Positions 1 through 8,628 of a stretch of DNA of 64,000 nucleotides are shown in pieces. The notes beneath the pieces were generated by a model. It did not search any database. It was given only the letters and a program-made list of their open reading frames with translations, and was not told where the DNA came from. A program made the position numbers and the translations under genes. The stretch lies in the NCBI RefSeq assembly GCF_017916425.1, contig NZ_JAFMSX010000005.1, positions 62,001 through 126,000 on the forward strand, given 5' to 3'. How positions within the stretch are numbered: the first letter of the stretch is position 1; every line of letters starts with the position of its first letter. This DNA is from Nocardioides sp. SYSU D00065 (GTDB taxonomy: Bacteria > Actinomycetota > Actinomycetes > Propionibacteriales > Nocardioidaceae).

Positions 1-1092
1 GCAGCCGTTGGAGCGCCCGTCGTTGAGCTCGGGCTTGAGGTGGCCCATCGACCGGTCGAGCTGGTAGCCGACGAGCACGCCGTCGCGCACGATGTCCCAG
101 CTCTGGGTCTGCACGCCCTCGTCGTCGTAGCCGACGGTCGCCAGGCCGTGCTCCTGGGTGCGGTCGCCACGGACGTTCATCACCGGCGAGCCGTAGCGCA
201 GGGTGCCGAGCTTGTCGTACGTCGCGAAGGAGGTGCCGGCGTAGTTGGCCTCGTAGCCGAGTGCCCGGTCCAGCTCGGTGGCGTGCCCGATCGACTCGTG
301 GATCGTGAGCCAGAGGTTGGAAGGGTGAACGACGAGGTCGTACGAGCCGGCCTCGACGCTCGGCGCCTTGAGCTTCTCGGCGAGCAGCTCCGGCACCTCG
401 GCGAGCTCGGCGTCCCAGTCCCAGTGCGAGCCGGTGAGGTACTCCCACCCGCGCCCGACAGGAGGTGCGATCGAGGCCATCGAGTCGAAGATGCCGCTCT
501 GGGCGTCCTCCCCGGTCGCCTCGAAGCCCGGCTGGAGGCGGACGCGCTGCTGGGTGGTGCGGGTGCCGGCGAGGTCGGCGTAGTACTTGTTCTCCTGCAC
601 CTGCTGCAGGAAGGCGGTGGCGTGCGCGACGGCCGCGCCCGCGCGCAGCCGCTCGGTCCAGTCGACCAGCAGCGCCGCCTTCTCCGGTGTCGGCACGTCG
701 AGCGGGTTGGTCTCGTAGTCGGAGATCCAGGTGACGTCGTCATAGGTCTGCTCGGGGGCGAGCTCAACCGGCGTCGTCGTCATCGCCGCGGCCACCCGGG
801 CCACCGACACGGCGGTCTCCGCGACCCGGCGGGCCTCGGCGTCGGTCAGGACCACGCCGGACGCGAAGCCCCACGCCCCCTGGTGCACCACCCGTACCGC
901 GAAGCCGAGGTCCTCGGCGTCGCTGGCCGTCTGGAGGACACCGTCGCGCGCCCCGAGGTATTGGTAGCGGTTGCGCTCGAACCGGAAGTCGGCGTGACTG
1001 GCGCCGAGCTCCTCGGCCCGGGCGAGGGCCACCTCGCCGAGCCGCCGGTGCGGCAGGTCGTGGAAGGACGGGTCGAGCCCGGGCGCACTCAT
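1..1092 (-). CDS. tldD: TldD-family metalloprotease (C-terminus outside window)
   Basis: The first 364 residues of a TldD/PmbA-family zinc metalloprotease are present; the reading frame runs off the left edge without a stop. The family motif HExxxH is visible as HESIGH around His265-His270, followed by Glu, as expected for the TldD (catalytic) member of TldD/TldE pairs. These pairs degrade unfolded peptides and process some modified peptides in the cytoplasm. The ATG at 1092 is chosen because a TAGGTT hexamer lies exactly six bases upstream and there is no Shine-Dalgarno sequence, so the message is probably leaderless. A TldE partner would be expected just beyond the left edge; this is inference. 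Confidence 0.9.
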   Translation of the reverse strand, partial: MSAPGLDPSFHDLPHRRLGEVALARAEELGASHADFRFERNRYQYLGARDGVLQTASDAEDLGFAVRVVHQGAWGFASGVVLTDAEARRVAETAVSVARVAAAMTTTPVELAPEQTYDDVTWISDYETNPLDVPTPEKAALLVDWTERLRAGAAVAHATAFLQQVQENKYYADLAGTRTTQQRVRLQPGFEATGEDAQSGIFDSMASIAPPVGRGWEYLTGSHWDWDAELAEVPELLAEKLKAPSVEAGSYDLVVHPSNLWLTIHESIGHATELDRALGYEANYAGTSFATYDKLGTLRYGSPVMNVRGDRTQEHGLATVGYDDEGVQTQSWDIVRDGVLVGYQLDRSMGHLKPELNDGRSNGC

Positions 1093-1098
1093 GGGACG

Positions 1099-1104
1099 AA
1101 CCTA
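1099..1104 (-). promoter_or_regulatory. -10 hexamer TAGGTT for leaderless tldD
   Basis: TAGGTT ends six bases before the tldD ATG, in the 17-base gap after sbcC. It puts the likely transcription start on the A of the ATG. Confidence 0.5.
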
Positions 1105-1109
1105 GCGGT

Positions 1110-4094
1110 TCAGCCCAGTCGCAGCGTCGCGCTGCTGCCCTGACGACCGCGGTGCACCCGCAGCTGGGCCGGGATGCGGGTCTGCAGCTCGGGCACGTGG
1201 CTCACGACGCCCACCACCCGCCCGCCGTCGCGCAGCGTGTCGAGCGTGTCCATGACGTCCTCGAGGGTCTCCGAGTCCAGCGAGCCGAAGCCCTCGTCGA
1301 CGAACAGCGTGTCGAGGTCGGTGCCGCCGACCTCCTGGGTGATCACGTCGGCCAGTCCCAGCGCCAGCGCCAGGGACACCACGAACGTCTCGCCCCCCGA
1401 CAGCGTGGCGGGGTCGCGGGTGTCCCCGGTCCAGTCGTCGCGTACCAGGAGGCTGAGGCCCCCGCGGGTCTCGCCGGCCCCGCGGCGGCCCGTGTGCACG
1501 AGGGAGTAGCGCTGGTCGCTCATCGTCGACAGGCGCACGTTGGCCGCCTCGACGACCTGGCCGAGGCGGTGGGCGAGGACGTAGGCCGACAGGCGCATCT
1601 GGAACCGGTTGTCGGGATGCTTGCCCTCCACGAGGGACGACAGGTCGGCGACCAGGTCGAGCTCGGCGCGCGCGGGCAGCCACTGGGCCAGCGCCTGCTC
1701 GACCTCCTGCGTGAGGCCGCGCAGGCGGCGTACGCGCTCGCGCAGCCGCGCGTCGGCCTGTCGCGCCGCGGCTGCGTCCGCCCGGGCGCGGTGGTGTGCT
1801 CGCGCGAGGGCTTCGAGATCGGGCGCCTCGGTGGCGGCGGCGTGGACCAGGGCCGGGTCGGCGAGCAGCTCGTCCAACCGGGCGAGCTCGCGCTCGTGGC
1901 GCTCCACCTCCTGCCGCAGCGCCTCGACATCGTCGGCCGGCAACCACGCCGACGCGGCGTCCGCGGAGGAGGCGAAGCCCGCGCCCGCCGCCACGTCGTC
2001 GGCGGCCTGCCGCGTGCTTGCGGCAGTCGTGCGTGCCCGGTCGAGGTCGGCGGTGACGGTGGCGTGCTGCTCGGCGAGACGCTCGACCTGCTGGTGGAAC
2101 GCGGTCAGGGCCTCCGGGTCGGCGTCCGGGGGCACCACGGCCGCCACCTGCTCGCGCACGTCGTCGAGACGCGAGGCCAGCACGGCGGCCTCGGTGGCGT
2201 GCTGGGCCGCGGTGGCGGCGAGGGTCTCGCGCAGCCGGGACACCTCGTCGAGCTCGGCCCGCAGGGCGTCGACCCGCGCGGCGCGAACCTCGAGCGTCGC
2301 AGCCTCGGCGGCCGCCGCCTCGAGGCGTGCCCGGGTGTCCTCCTGGGCGTCCAGGAGGCGGTCCACGGGGGCGCCGGCCTCGGTCCGGGCGGCCGCCAGC
2401 TGTGCCTCGAGACCGCGCAGCTGCTGGCCGTGGGCCTCGACGACGACCTCGAGGTCGTCGACCTCGCGCCGTGCGTCCCGCTCGGCGGCCTCGTCCGGGG
2501 CGCCCGGCGCGGCCGACGCGGGAGAGGGGTGCTCGGCTGAGCCGCAGACGGGGCAGCACCCTCCGACGGCGAGCCGTCCCGCGATCTCGGCAGCCATCCC
2601 GTCGAGTCGCTGCTCGCGGATCTGCACCAGCGCCTCGCGCGCGACGAGGCGGGCCTCGACGGCCTCGGCGAGCGCTCGCTCGGCGGCGAGGACCCGGTCG
2701 GCGAGCGTGTCCGCGGAGCGGGCGGCGCGCAGACGCGTGTCCAGCACCACCAGGTCGCCCTGGAGCGCCTGCGCCTGCGCGGCGGCCTCGCGGGCGGACG
2801 CCAGCTCCGGAGCGAGCTGTTCGAGGAGGGCCGGGATCTCCGCGGCCCGCGCCTCGCTGCGCGACACCTCGCCGGCCGCCTCCTCCTGCGCGCGAGCGGC
2901 CCGGGACAGCTGGCGCTCGAGGTCGTGGACCTGCTGTCGCAGGGGGCGGACCCTGGCGAGCTCGCCCAACGTCCGGGTGGCGGTGCGGCCGTGCTCGGCG
3001 ATCTGCTGGTCGTCGAGCGCGTCCTCGCCCAGCAGTCGGCCGAGGGCGTCGCAGGTCGCGTCGCTGCGCACGGCCAGCGCGTCGGCGTGTGCCTCCGCCT
3101 CGACGGCCAGGTCGTGGAGGGGGCGTACGGCGGCGGCACGGCGAGCGGTCTCGACGCGCTCGCGCCGGGCCTGATGGTCGCGGGCGCCGGCCTCGAGGGT
3201 GTCGCGGTCGCGACGGGCGGCGGCGTAGGTGGCTCGTAGCCCGGCGAGCGCGATGCCGTCGGTCGACGCCTGCTCGGCCGCCTCCTCGGCCGTCGTCGCG
3301 GCCGAGACCTCGGCAGCCTGCGCCGTCGCTGCCCGGTCGGTCGCCGCGAGGAGCTCGGCGAGCCACTCGTGAAGAGCGTCCGGGTCGCTCGCCCAGTCGT
3401 GGGGCGCGGGGTCGCCGGCCACCTCGCTGACCCTGCTGACCAGGTCGGAGACGGCGTGCTGGTGCGCCTGTGCCGAGCGACGCAGCTCGACCCTCCGGTC
3501 GCGCAGCCACCGCTCGGCGCGGTCGAACCGCTCGGTCTGGAAGACCTGCTGGAGCAGGGTGTGCCGTTCGTATGAGCGCGCCCGCAGGAAGGCCTGGAAC
3601 CGGCCCTGCGGCAGCATCGCGACCTGGCAGAACTGCGGAAGCGTCATGCCCACCAGCCGGGTCACCAGGTGGCCCGTCTCGTCGAGGCGGGTGCTGAGCG
3701 GGTGCCAGGCGTCGGGCCCGTCAGCGGTGGGGCGGCGCTCCGAGATCGCCACCCTGGCCTGCTCGGTCGTCGTCCCGGACCCGCGCTTCTTGGGCCGGAT
3801 CCAGGCCGGCGAGCGGTCGATGCGGAAGCGTCGTCCGGACAGGGTCGCCTCGAGCACTACGCGCGGTGCCACGTCGTCGGCGGCGTGGTCCGAGCGCAGG
3901 CGTTTGGCGGCGGACCGGTCGCCCGGCACGTCGCCGTAGAGCGCGAAGCACACCGCGTCGAGGACGCTGGACTTGCCGGCTCCGGTGGGGCCGCTGAGCA
4001 GGAACAGGCCGGCCTCGGAGAGCGCGTCGAAGTCGATGCGCACCGGATCGGCGAACGGGCCGAAGGCGACGACCTCGAGGTGGTGCAGCCTCAC
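1110..4094 (-). CDS. sbcC: Exonuclease subunit SbcC (SMC/Rad50-like ATPase)
   Basis: This 994-residue Rad50-like ATPase is the partner of SbcD in the nuclease that opens hairpins and protein-blocked DNA ends. Walker A GPTGAGKS is near residues 35-42. Long Ala/Glu/Arg-rich coiled-coil segments flank a zinc-hook CPVC near residue 514. The C-terminal lobe has the ABC signature LSGGETF and the Walker B/D-loop stretch LFVDEGFGSLD. The start is GTG at 4094, overlapping the sbcD stop as GTGA, which indicates translational coupling. Length and architecture are normal for the family. Confidence 0.96.
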   Translation of the reverse strand: MRLHHLEVVAFGPFADPVRIDFDALSEAGLFLLSGPTGAGKSSVLDAVCFALYGDVPGDRSAAKRLRSDHAADDVAPRVVLEATLSGRRFRIDRSPAWIRPKKRGSGTTTEQARVAISERRPTADGPDAWHPLSTRLDETGHLVTRLVGMTLPQFCQVAMLPQGRFQAFLRARSYERHTLLQQVFQTERFDRAERWLRDRRVELRRSAQAHQHAVSDLVSRVSEVAGDPAPHDWASDPDALHEWLAELLAATDRAATAQAAEVSAATTAEEAAEQASTDGIALAGLRATYAAARRDRDTLEAGARDHQARRERVETARRAAAVRPLHDLAVEAEAHADALAVRSDATCDALGRLLGEDALDDQQIAEHGRTATRTLGELARVRPLRQQVHDLERQLSRAARAQEEAAGEVSRSEARAAEIPALLEQLAPELASAREAAAQAQALQGDLVVLDTRLRAARSADTLADRVLAAERALAEAVEARLVAREALVQIREQRLDGMAAEIAGRLAVGGCCPVCGSAEHPSPASAAPGAPDEAAERDARREVDDLEVVVEAHGQQLRGLEAQLAAARTEAGAPVDRLLDAQEDTRARLEAAAAEAATLEVRAARVDALRAELDEVSRLRETLAATAAQHATEAAVLASRLDDVREQVAAVVPPDADPEALTAFHQQVERLAEQHATVTADLDRARTTAASTRQAADDVAAGAGFASSADAASAWLPADDVEALRQEVERHERELARLDELLADPALVHAAATEAPDLEALARAHHRARADAAAARQADARLRERVRRLRGLTQEVEQALAQWLPARAELDLVADLSSLVEGKHPDNRFQMRLSAYVLAHRLGQVVEAANVRLSTMSDQRYSLVHTGRRGAGETRGGLSLLVRDDWTGDTRDPATLSGGETFVVSLALALGLADVITQEVGGTDLDTLFVDEGFGSLDSETLEDVMDTLDTLRDGGRVVGVVSHVPELQTRIPAQLRVHRGRQGSSATLRLG

Positions 4095-5281
4095 CGGGCG
4101 TCACCGTCCGCCGCGGCCCGGGACGGCCCGCCGACCAGGACGTCCCGGTCCGGGTCGTGGCAGCAGGCGTCGATCGCCTCGCGGAGCAGGGCCGACTCGC
4201 CCTGGGTGGCCGCTGCGCCGCGCACGTGGCGCACGAAGTCGAGCGCGATGGTGTGGTCGCTGGTGCCGCTCGCCGGGCGTGCCGGCACCGGGTGCTCGGT
4301 GACCGGAGCCGCGAACTGCAGCACCAGGGTGTGCGGGAAGCGCCGCCGCAGCTGCTCCATGGCGCGCGCCGGTCGCGGCACGTCGGTGAGGGTCACCTGC
4401 ACCCAGTCGTGCTCACGGTCGGTGAGGGAGGGGTCGGCGAGGAGCTCGGCGAGCGACCCGGCGATCCGCGACAGGCGTCGCGGGACCGGCGCGTCGACCC
4501 ACCGGGCGCCGGCGAAGCCGGTCGCGTCGAGGTCGACCAGCCAGGAGCCCTTGACCTGGTCGGCCTCGGAGAACGAGTAGGCGAGCGGGGACCCGGAGTA
4601 GCGCAGGGAGTCGGTGAGCACGTGGGGACCGTGCAGGTGGCCGAGCGCGGTGTAGTCGATGCCGTCGAAGACGCTGGTCGCGACCCGCGAGACCCCGCCC
4701 ACGCTGATGTCGCGCTCGGACTCCGACGGTGTCGCGCCGGCGACGAAGGCGTGGGCCAGGACGACGGAGCGGGTGCCCGCCGGGCGCGCGGCCAGGTCGC
4801 GACGCACCCGCTTCATGGCCTCGACCAGCGCGGCCTCGTGGCTGCGACGTCCCAGGCGCCACGGCTCGAGCAGTGCGGAGGGGTCGAGGTAGGGGATGGC
4901 GTGGATGGCGACGTCGCCGTGTCGGTCGCCCAGCACGACGGCGCTGCCGACCGTGGCGGCGTCGGTGCGCACGAAGACACCGGCCGCGTCCATCAGTCGC
5001 GACCCGAACCCCAGCCGCTGCGCGCTGTCGTGGTTGCCGCTGCTGACGACGACGCGCGCCCGCGAGGCGGCCAGCCGGGCGAACGCCTCGTCGGCGAGGG
5101 CCACCGCGTCGACGTGGGGGAGCGCACGATCGTAGACGTCACCGGAGACCACCACGACGTCGACGTCCTCCTGCTCGACCACGTCGAGGAGGTGGTCCAC
5201 GAACGCCGCCTGATGGCCCAGCAGGTCCTCGCGGTGGAAGGACCTCCCCAGGTGCCAGTCGGAGGTGTGGAGGATGCGCAC
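4091..5281 (-). CDS. sbcD: Exonuclease subunit SbcD (Mre11-like)
   Basis: This 396-residue calcineurin-like phosphoesterase is the nuclease subunit of SbcCD. The metal-binding motifs are in order: DWHLGR at the N-terminus, SGDVYDRA near residue 46, SGNHDS near residue 81 and GHLHGPH in the middle of the protein. It is the first gene of a two-gene operon with sbcC (4-base overlap). The GTG at 5281 is supported by a TACGGT hexamer six bases upstream with no ribosome-binding site, so the operon is probably transcribed as a leaderless message. Confidence 0.96.
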   Translation of the reverse strand: MRILHTSDWHLGRSFHREDLLGHQAAFVDHLLDVVEQEDVDVVVVSGDVYDRALPHVDAVALADEAFARLAASRARVVVSSGNHDSAQRLGFGSRLMDAAGVFVRTDAATVGSAVVLGDRHGDVAIHAIPYLDPSALLEPWRLGRRSHEAALVEAMKRVRRDLAARPAGTRSVVLAHAFVAGATPSESERDISVGGVSRVATSVFDGIDYTALGHLHGPHVLTDSLRYSGSPLAYSFSEADQVKGSWLVDLDATGFAGARWVDAPVPRRLSRIAGSLAELLADPSLTDREHDWVQVTLTDVPRPARAMEQLRRRFPHTLVLQFAAPVTEHPVPARPASGTSDHTIALDFVRHVRGAAATQGESALLREAIDACCHDPDRDVLVGGPSRAAADGDAR

Positions 5282-5287
5282 CCGAGG

Positions 5288-5293
5288 ACCGTA
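5288..5293 (-). promoter_or_regulatory. -10 hexamer TACGGT for leaderless sbcD
   Basis: TACGGT ends six bases before the sbcD GTG. The geometry matches the other leaderless starts in this window. Confidence 0.5.
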
Positions 5294-5350
5294 GGACGAC
5301 GTACCGACACTGGCCGGTCACCACGCCGTGCCAGCCGCGGCCGGGCGTCC

Positions 5351-6178
5351 TCAGGTGTAGCGGACGGTGCGGCGCGGGGAGGTGAAGCCCCACAGCTCGA
5401 TCTCGGCCTCGCTTGCCAGCCGCGCTGCCAGGCTGGTCGGGGCGCCGACGGCGACGATCGACCCGATGCCGCTCGCAGCGGCCTTCTGGACCAGCTCGAA
5501 CCCGACCCGGCCGCTGAGCACCAGGCACGCCGAGGCGGGGGAGTCGCCCGCCAGCACCCGGGCGCCGACCACCTTGTCGACGGCGTTGTGCCGGCCCACG
5601 TCCTCCCGCACGACGAGCAGGTCGCCGCCGGCGTCGGCGAGCCCGGCGGCGTGGACGCCGCCGGTCTTGGCGAAGAGCGTCTGGCGTGCGCGCAGCGCCT
5701 CGGGCAGCCGTCGTACGACGTCCGCGCCGGGACGCTCGCCGGTCCACGGAGAGGCGGCCCGGGTCTGGAGCGCGTCGGCAACGCTGTCCTTGCCGCACAC
5801 CCCGCACGCCGACGATCCCGCGGACGCGGCGACGTGGCGGTGGGGGACGTCGGCGACGTCGCTCAACGACACCGTCACGACGTTGAACTCCTGATCGGGC
5901 GCCAGGTCCTCGTCGGTGCAGTAGGCGACCTGCGCGATGGACCCGGGTGAGGCGATGCCCTCGTTCACCAGCCAGCCGGCCGCGAGCTCGAAGTCGTGTC
6001 CCGGCGTGCGCATCGTCACCCAGGCGCGTCGCGGCTCGAGGATCCCGGCGCGAACCCGGATCTCGAGCGGCTCCTCGGTGATCAGCCGGTCCTCGCGAGC
6101 TGTCTCATCGTCGATGGTGTGCTCGACGACGCGGGTCCGGACCGATGGCCCGGGACGACGCACACGTTCGCTGGTCAC
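5351..6178 (-). CDS. fdhD: Formate dehydrogenase sulfurtransferase FdhD
   Basis: FdhD (275 residues) carries sulfur from a cysteine desulfurase to the molybdenum cofactor of formate dehydrogenase. The sulfur-relay CxxC is visible as CGVC at Cys125-Cys128. The late segment GRVGFELVQKAA, followed by an alternating small/hydrophobic stretch, is typical of the family. The start is GTG at 6178, with TAAGGT six bases upstream; the GAGGA directly abutting the GTG is too close to act as a ribosome-binding site. The formate dehydrogenase it serves is not in the window. Confidence 0.94.
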   Translation of the reverse strand: MTSERVRRPGPSVRTRVVEHTIDDETAREDRLITEEPLEIRVRAGILEPRRAWVTMRTPGHDFELAAGWLVNEGIASPGSIAQVAYCTDEDLAPDQEFNVVTVSLSDVADVPHRHVAASAGSSACGVCGKDSVADALQTRAASPWTGERPGADVVRRLPEALRARQTLFAKTGGVHAAGLADAGGDLLVVREDVGRHNAVDKVVGARVLAGDSPASACLVLSGRVGFELVQKAAASGIGSIVAVGAPTSLAARLASEAEIELWGFTSPRRTVRYT

Positions 6179-6184
6179 TCCTCG

Positions 6185-6190
6185 ACCTTA
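6185..6190 (-). promoter_or_regulatory. -10 hexamer TAAGGT for leaderless fdhD
   Basis: TAAGGT ends six bases before the fdhD GTG. Confidence 0.5.
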
Positions 6191-6278
6191 GTCCGGCGGT
6201 GGTGGCCCGGACTGGGTCAGCGGGTGGCCGAGATCACGCGCGCGCGGATGAGGGTCGTGACCGGATCGTTACCTAAAC

Positions 6279-6312
6279 TGTAAGAGCCGCAACGGGGCGG
6301 CTACCTCTTACA
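6279..6312 (+). promoter_or_regulatory. Bulged inverted repeat upstream of a small basic-protein gene
   Basis: TGTAAGAG (6279-6286) is exactly mirrored by CTCTTACA (6305-6312). Inside it GCCGC (6286-6290) pairs with GCGGC (6297-6301), so the RNA could fold as a roughly 12-bp stem with a 4-nt bulge and an AACGGG loop. TAAACT (6274-6279) and TACACT (6309-6314) are both possible -10 hexamers. The element could therefore be an operator or a 5'-leader hairpin, depending on which promoter is used. Confidence 0.45.
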
Positions 6313-6352
6313 CTCGCGCAGGGTCCACGGCCCTCGGAAGGACACGACTCCC

Positions 6353-6496
6353 ATGACCACGCAGCTGCACCTCGCCTTCAGCCTCGTCGACGCGCGGGCT
6401 CACTCGGCCGAGGACCGTGCGCTCCTGCGTGACGTCGAGATCGCCCGCCGCGAGGAGCGCCGCGCCCGCCGCGCGGCCCGGCGCACGCACCGCTGA
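6353..6496 (+). CDS. Small basic hypothetical protein (47 aa)
   Basis: A 47-residue reading frame starts at ATG 6353 after a GGAAGGA ribosome-binding site. The N-terminal half is mixed (TTQLHLAFSLVDARAHSAED). The C-terminal 20 residues are almost all Arg, Ala and Glu and end in RRTHR, suggesting nucleic-acid contact or a helical tail. No family is recognised. It stands alone between fdhD and osmC and has its own hairpin-containing upstream region. The ribosome-binding site, the upstream promoter-like sequence and the independent stop support a real gene; the function is unknown. Confidence 0.55.
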   Translation: MTTQLHLAFSLVDARAHSAEDRALLRDVEIARREERRARRAARRTHR

Positions 6497-6558
6497 CCCT
6501 TGCGGGTGGACGCGGCCGGGACGTCGGCCGGGTACGCCGCTCTGGCAGGGTGACGTCC

Positions 6559-6993
6559 ATGACCGACGAGACCCTGCGCAGCGTCGAGCTCACCCGGATC
6601 GGGCCGGCTCGCTTCAAGGCCACCAACGCACGCGGCGGCGAGACGTTCTTCGGCACCGGGGGAGAGGACCCCGACTTCACGCCGGTGGAGCTGCTCCTGG
6701 CCGCCATCGCGGGGTGCAGCGCGCTCGACGTCGAGGCGATCACCCACAAGCGGGTGTCCAGCACGACGTTCGGAGTGCGTGCCGAGGGCCGCAAGGTGCG
6801 TGACGAGGACGGCAATCACCTGACCGGGCTGCGCGTCTCGTTCGACGTCGCGTTCCCCGACGGCCCGGAGGGCGACGCCGCGCGCGCGCGCGTCCAGGCC
6901 GCGATCGAGATGTCGCGCGACCGGCTGTGCACGGTCTCACGCACCGTCCAGCTCGGCGAGCCGGTGGTGTACGAGCCGGTCAGCCGACCGTGA
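6559..6993 (+). CDS. OsmC/Ohr-family peroxidase-like protein
   Basis: This 144-residue OsmC-fold protein carries the two redox cysteines expected for thiol-dependent hydroperoxide reduction: Cys53 in AGCSALDVE and Cys124 in DRLCTVSR. It belongs to the broader OsmC group (YhfA-like) rather than clearly to Ohr. The ATG at 6559 is preferred to an in-frame GTG at 6550 because AGGG at 6547-6550 is then correctly spaced. Its last 14 bases overlap the end of the convergent cyclophilin gene. Confidence 0.88.
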   Translation: MTDETLRSVELTRIGPARFKATNARGGETFFGTGGEDPDFTPVELLLAAIAGCSALDVEAITHKRVSSTTFGVRAEGRKVRDEDGNHLTGLRVSFDVAFPDGPEGDAARARVQAAIEMSRDRLCTVSRTVQLGEPVVYEPVSRP

Positions 6994-7717
6994 CCGACTC
7001 GATGGTGACCTCCTTGTTGGGCTTTCCGCCACCCGCCGGGTTGGACGCGTCGTTGCCCTCGGCGGCGATCTCCTCGATGACCGCCAGGCCGGCCTCGTCG
7101 ATGGTGCCGAACGCGGTGTAGCTCGGGGGGAACTGCGAGTCGCGGAACACCAGGAAGAACTGCGAGCCGTTGGTGTCCGGACCCGCGTTGGCCATGGCGA
7201 GCGTGCCGGCCGGGTAGGTCTCGTCGCCGGTCAGCTCGTCGGCGAAGGAGTAGCCCGCGCCGCCCGTGCCGGTCCCGGTCGGGTCGCCGCACTGGAGGAT
7301 GCCGAAGCCCTCCTGGTCACCGATGCGGGGGCACGGCGTGTCGTCGTAGAAACCCTGCTCGGCGAGGGAGACGAACGAGTTCACGGTGCACGGCGTCTTC
7401 GCCGCGTCGAGGGTGAGCCCGATGTCGCCGAAGTTCGTGGTGATGGTCGCAGCGACGGTGCCCTCGGCCGGCGCCTCGGTGTCCGGCGCCTCCACCTCGC
7501 GCGCCGGCTCCTGGCCGTCGGCGGGGTACTCGCAGGTCGTCGTCTCGCCGGCGGGCGACTCCGAGGGCGACTCGGAGGGCGACTCGGAGGTCGACTCGCT
7601 CGACTGGTCCGTCGCGGTCTCCACCCCGTCGTCCTCGCTGCCGCAGCCGGCGAGGAGGAGGACGGACAGGCAGGCCAGGGCGGCAGCGGGGCGCTTCAGC
7701 GCAGAGACGTGGGGCAT
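6980..7717 (-). CDS. Cyclophilin-type peptidyl-prolyl isomerase, lipoprotein
   Basis: This 245-residue protein has a lipoprotein signal (LLLAGC, lipidated Cys25), a Ser/Glu/Pro-rich spacer of repeated SESP units, and a C-terminal cyclophilin domain with the diagnostic GSQFFLVF and FGTIDEAG segments. It probably assists folding of secreted proteins at the outer face of the membrane. The spacer is encoded by near-identical 12-base repeats around 7550-7600. The ATG at 7717 follows TACGAT by seven bases, so the transcript is likely leaderless. Confidence 0.93.
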   Translation of the reverse strand: MPHVSALKRPAAALACLSVLLLAGCGSEDDGVETATDQSSESTSESPSESPSESPAGETTTCEYPADGQEPAREVEAPDTEAPAEGTVAATITTNFGDIGLTLDAAKTPCTVNSFVSLAEQGFYDDTPCPRIGDQEGFGILQCGDPTGTGTGGAGYSFADELTGDETYPAGTLAMANAGPDTNGSQFFLVFRDSQFPPSYTAFGTIDEAGLAVIEEIAAEGNDASNPAGGGKPNKEVTIESVTVG

Positions 7718-7724
7718 GGCGCCG

Positions 7725-7730
7725 ATCGTA
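7725..7730 (-). promoter_or_regulatory. -10 hexamer TACGAT for leaderless cyclophilin gene
   Basis: TACGAT ends seven bases before the ATG at 7717. Confidence 0.45.
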
Positions 7731-7742
7731 GCCAGCGCGCCG

Positions 7743-8582
7743 TCACATCTCCTCGTGGGTGTCGGGATCGCCGCCGAAGAGCCGGCCGTCGTCCTCGGCG
7801 AGGCCGGAGACGGCCGACATCTCCTCGTCGCTCAGCTCGAAGTCGAACACGTCGAGGTTCTGCGCCTGCCGGGTCGGGTCGGCCGACTTGGGGATGGGCA
7901 GCGAACCGAGCTGCACGTGCCAGCGCAGGATGACCTGACCGGGGGAGACGCCGTGGGTCCGCGCCGCCGCCGTCACCGCGTCCTCCTCCAGCGGGGCGCG
8001 CCGCTTGCCCATCGGGCTCCATGCCTCGGTGCGGACGCCGAGGCGGTCGTGGACCTCGCGCATGCGCGCCTGGGGGAAGCGCGGGTGAAGCTCGATCTGG
8101 TTGACCGCCGGCGTGACGCCGGTGTCGTCGATGATGCGGAGCAGGTGCTCCTCGGTGAAGTTGGAGACGCCGATGGTGCGGACGAGTCCGTCCTGCTGCA
8201 GCTGGACCAGGGCCCGCCACGCCTCGACGTACCGGCCCTGCCCGGGGTTGGGCCAGTGGATGAGGTGCAGGTCGGTGCGCTCGAGCCCGAGCCGCTCGAG
8301 AGACCCGCGCACCGACGCGATGGCGTCGTCGTAGGCGTGGTGGCGCCCGGGGATCTTGCTGGCGACGAGCACCTCGTCGCGGGGGATCCCCGAGCGGCGG
8401 ATGGCCTCGCCGACCTCGGTCTCGTTCTCGTAGTTCACGGCCGTGTCGAGGAGGCGGTAGCCCACCTCGAGCGCGCTGACGATCGCGGCGGTCCCCTCCT
8501 CGCCGCGCAGGGGATAGGTGCCGAAGCCGATGGCGGGCAGGGTGGTGCCGTCGTTGAGCGCGTACGTCGGGATCTGTGCCAT
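7743..8582 (-). CDS. Aldo/keto reductase
   Basis: This NADPH-dependent aldo/keto reductase has 279 residues. The catalytic tetrad is recognisable: Asp and Tyr in LLDTAVNYENE, Lys in VASKIPGR and His in LHLIHWPN. The cofactor-binding IPKSADPTR is near the C-terminus. It resembles the 2,5-diketo-gluconate reductase subgroup, but the natural substrate cannot be read from sequence. TACGGT lies six bases before the ATG, so it is probably a leaderless single gene. Confidence 0.95.
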   Translation of the reverse strand: MAQIPTYALNDGTTLPAIGFGTYPLRGEEGTAAIVSALEVGYRLLDTAVNYENETEVGEAIRRSGIPRDEVLVASKIPGRHHAYDDAIASVRGSLERLGLERTDLHLIHWPNPGQGRYVEAWRALVQLQQDGLVRTIGVSNFTEEHLLRIIDDTGVTPAVNQIELHPRFPQARMREVHDRLGVRTEAWSPMGKRRAPLEEDAVTAAARTHGVSPGQVILRWHVQLGSLPIPKSADPTRQAQNLDVFDFELSDEEMSAVSGLAEDDGRLFGGDPDTHEEM

Positions 8583-8588
8583 GTGCCC

Positions 8589-8594
8589 ACCGTA
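8589..8594 (-). promoter_or_regulatory. -10 hexamer TACGGT for leaderless aldo/keto reductase gene
   Basis: TACGGT ends six bases before the ATG at 8582. Confidence 0.5.
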
Positions 8595-8628
8595 GGGGAG
8601 CGGCCGGCGGGGCCGGCAGGCCCGTCGG

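Noticed and set aside
1102..3510. Long arginine/glycine-rich frame antisense or out of frame to sbcC
   Set aside because: Composition is typical of shadow frames in 70% GC DNA; the SbcC frame has all family motifs.
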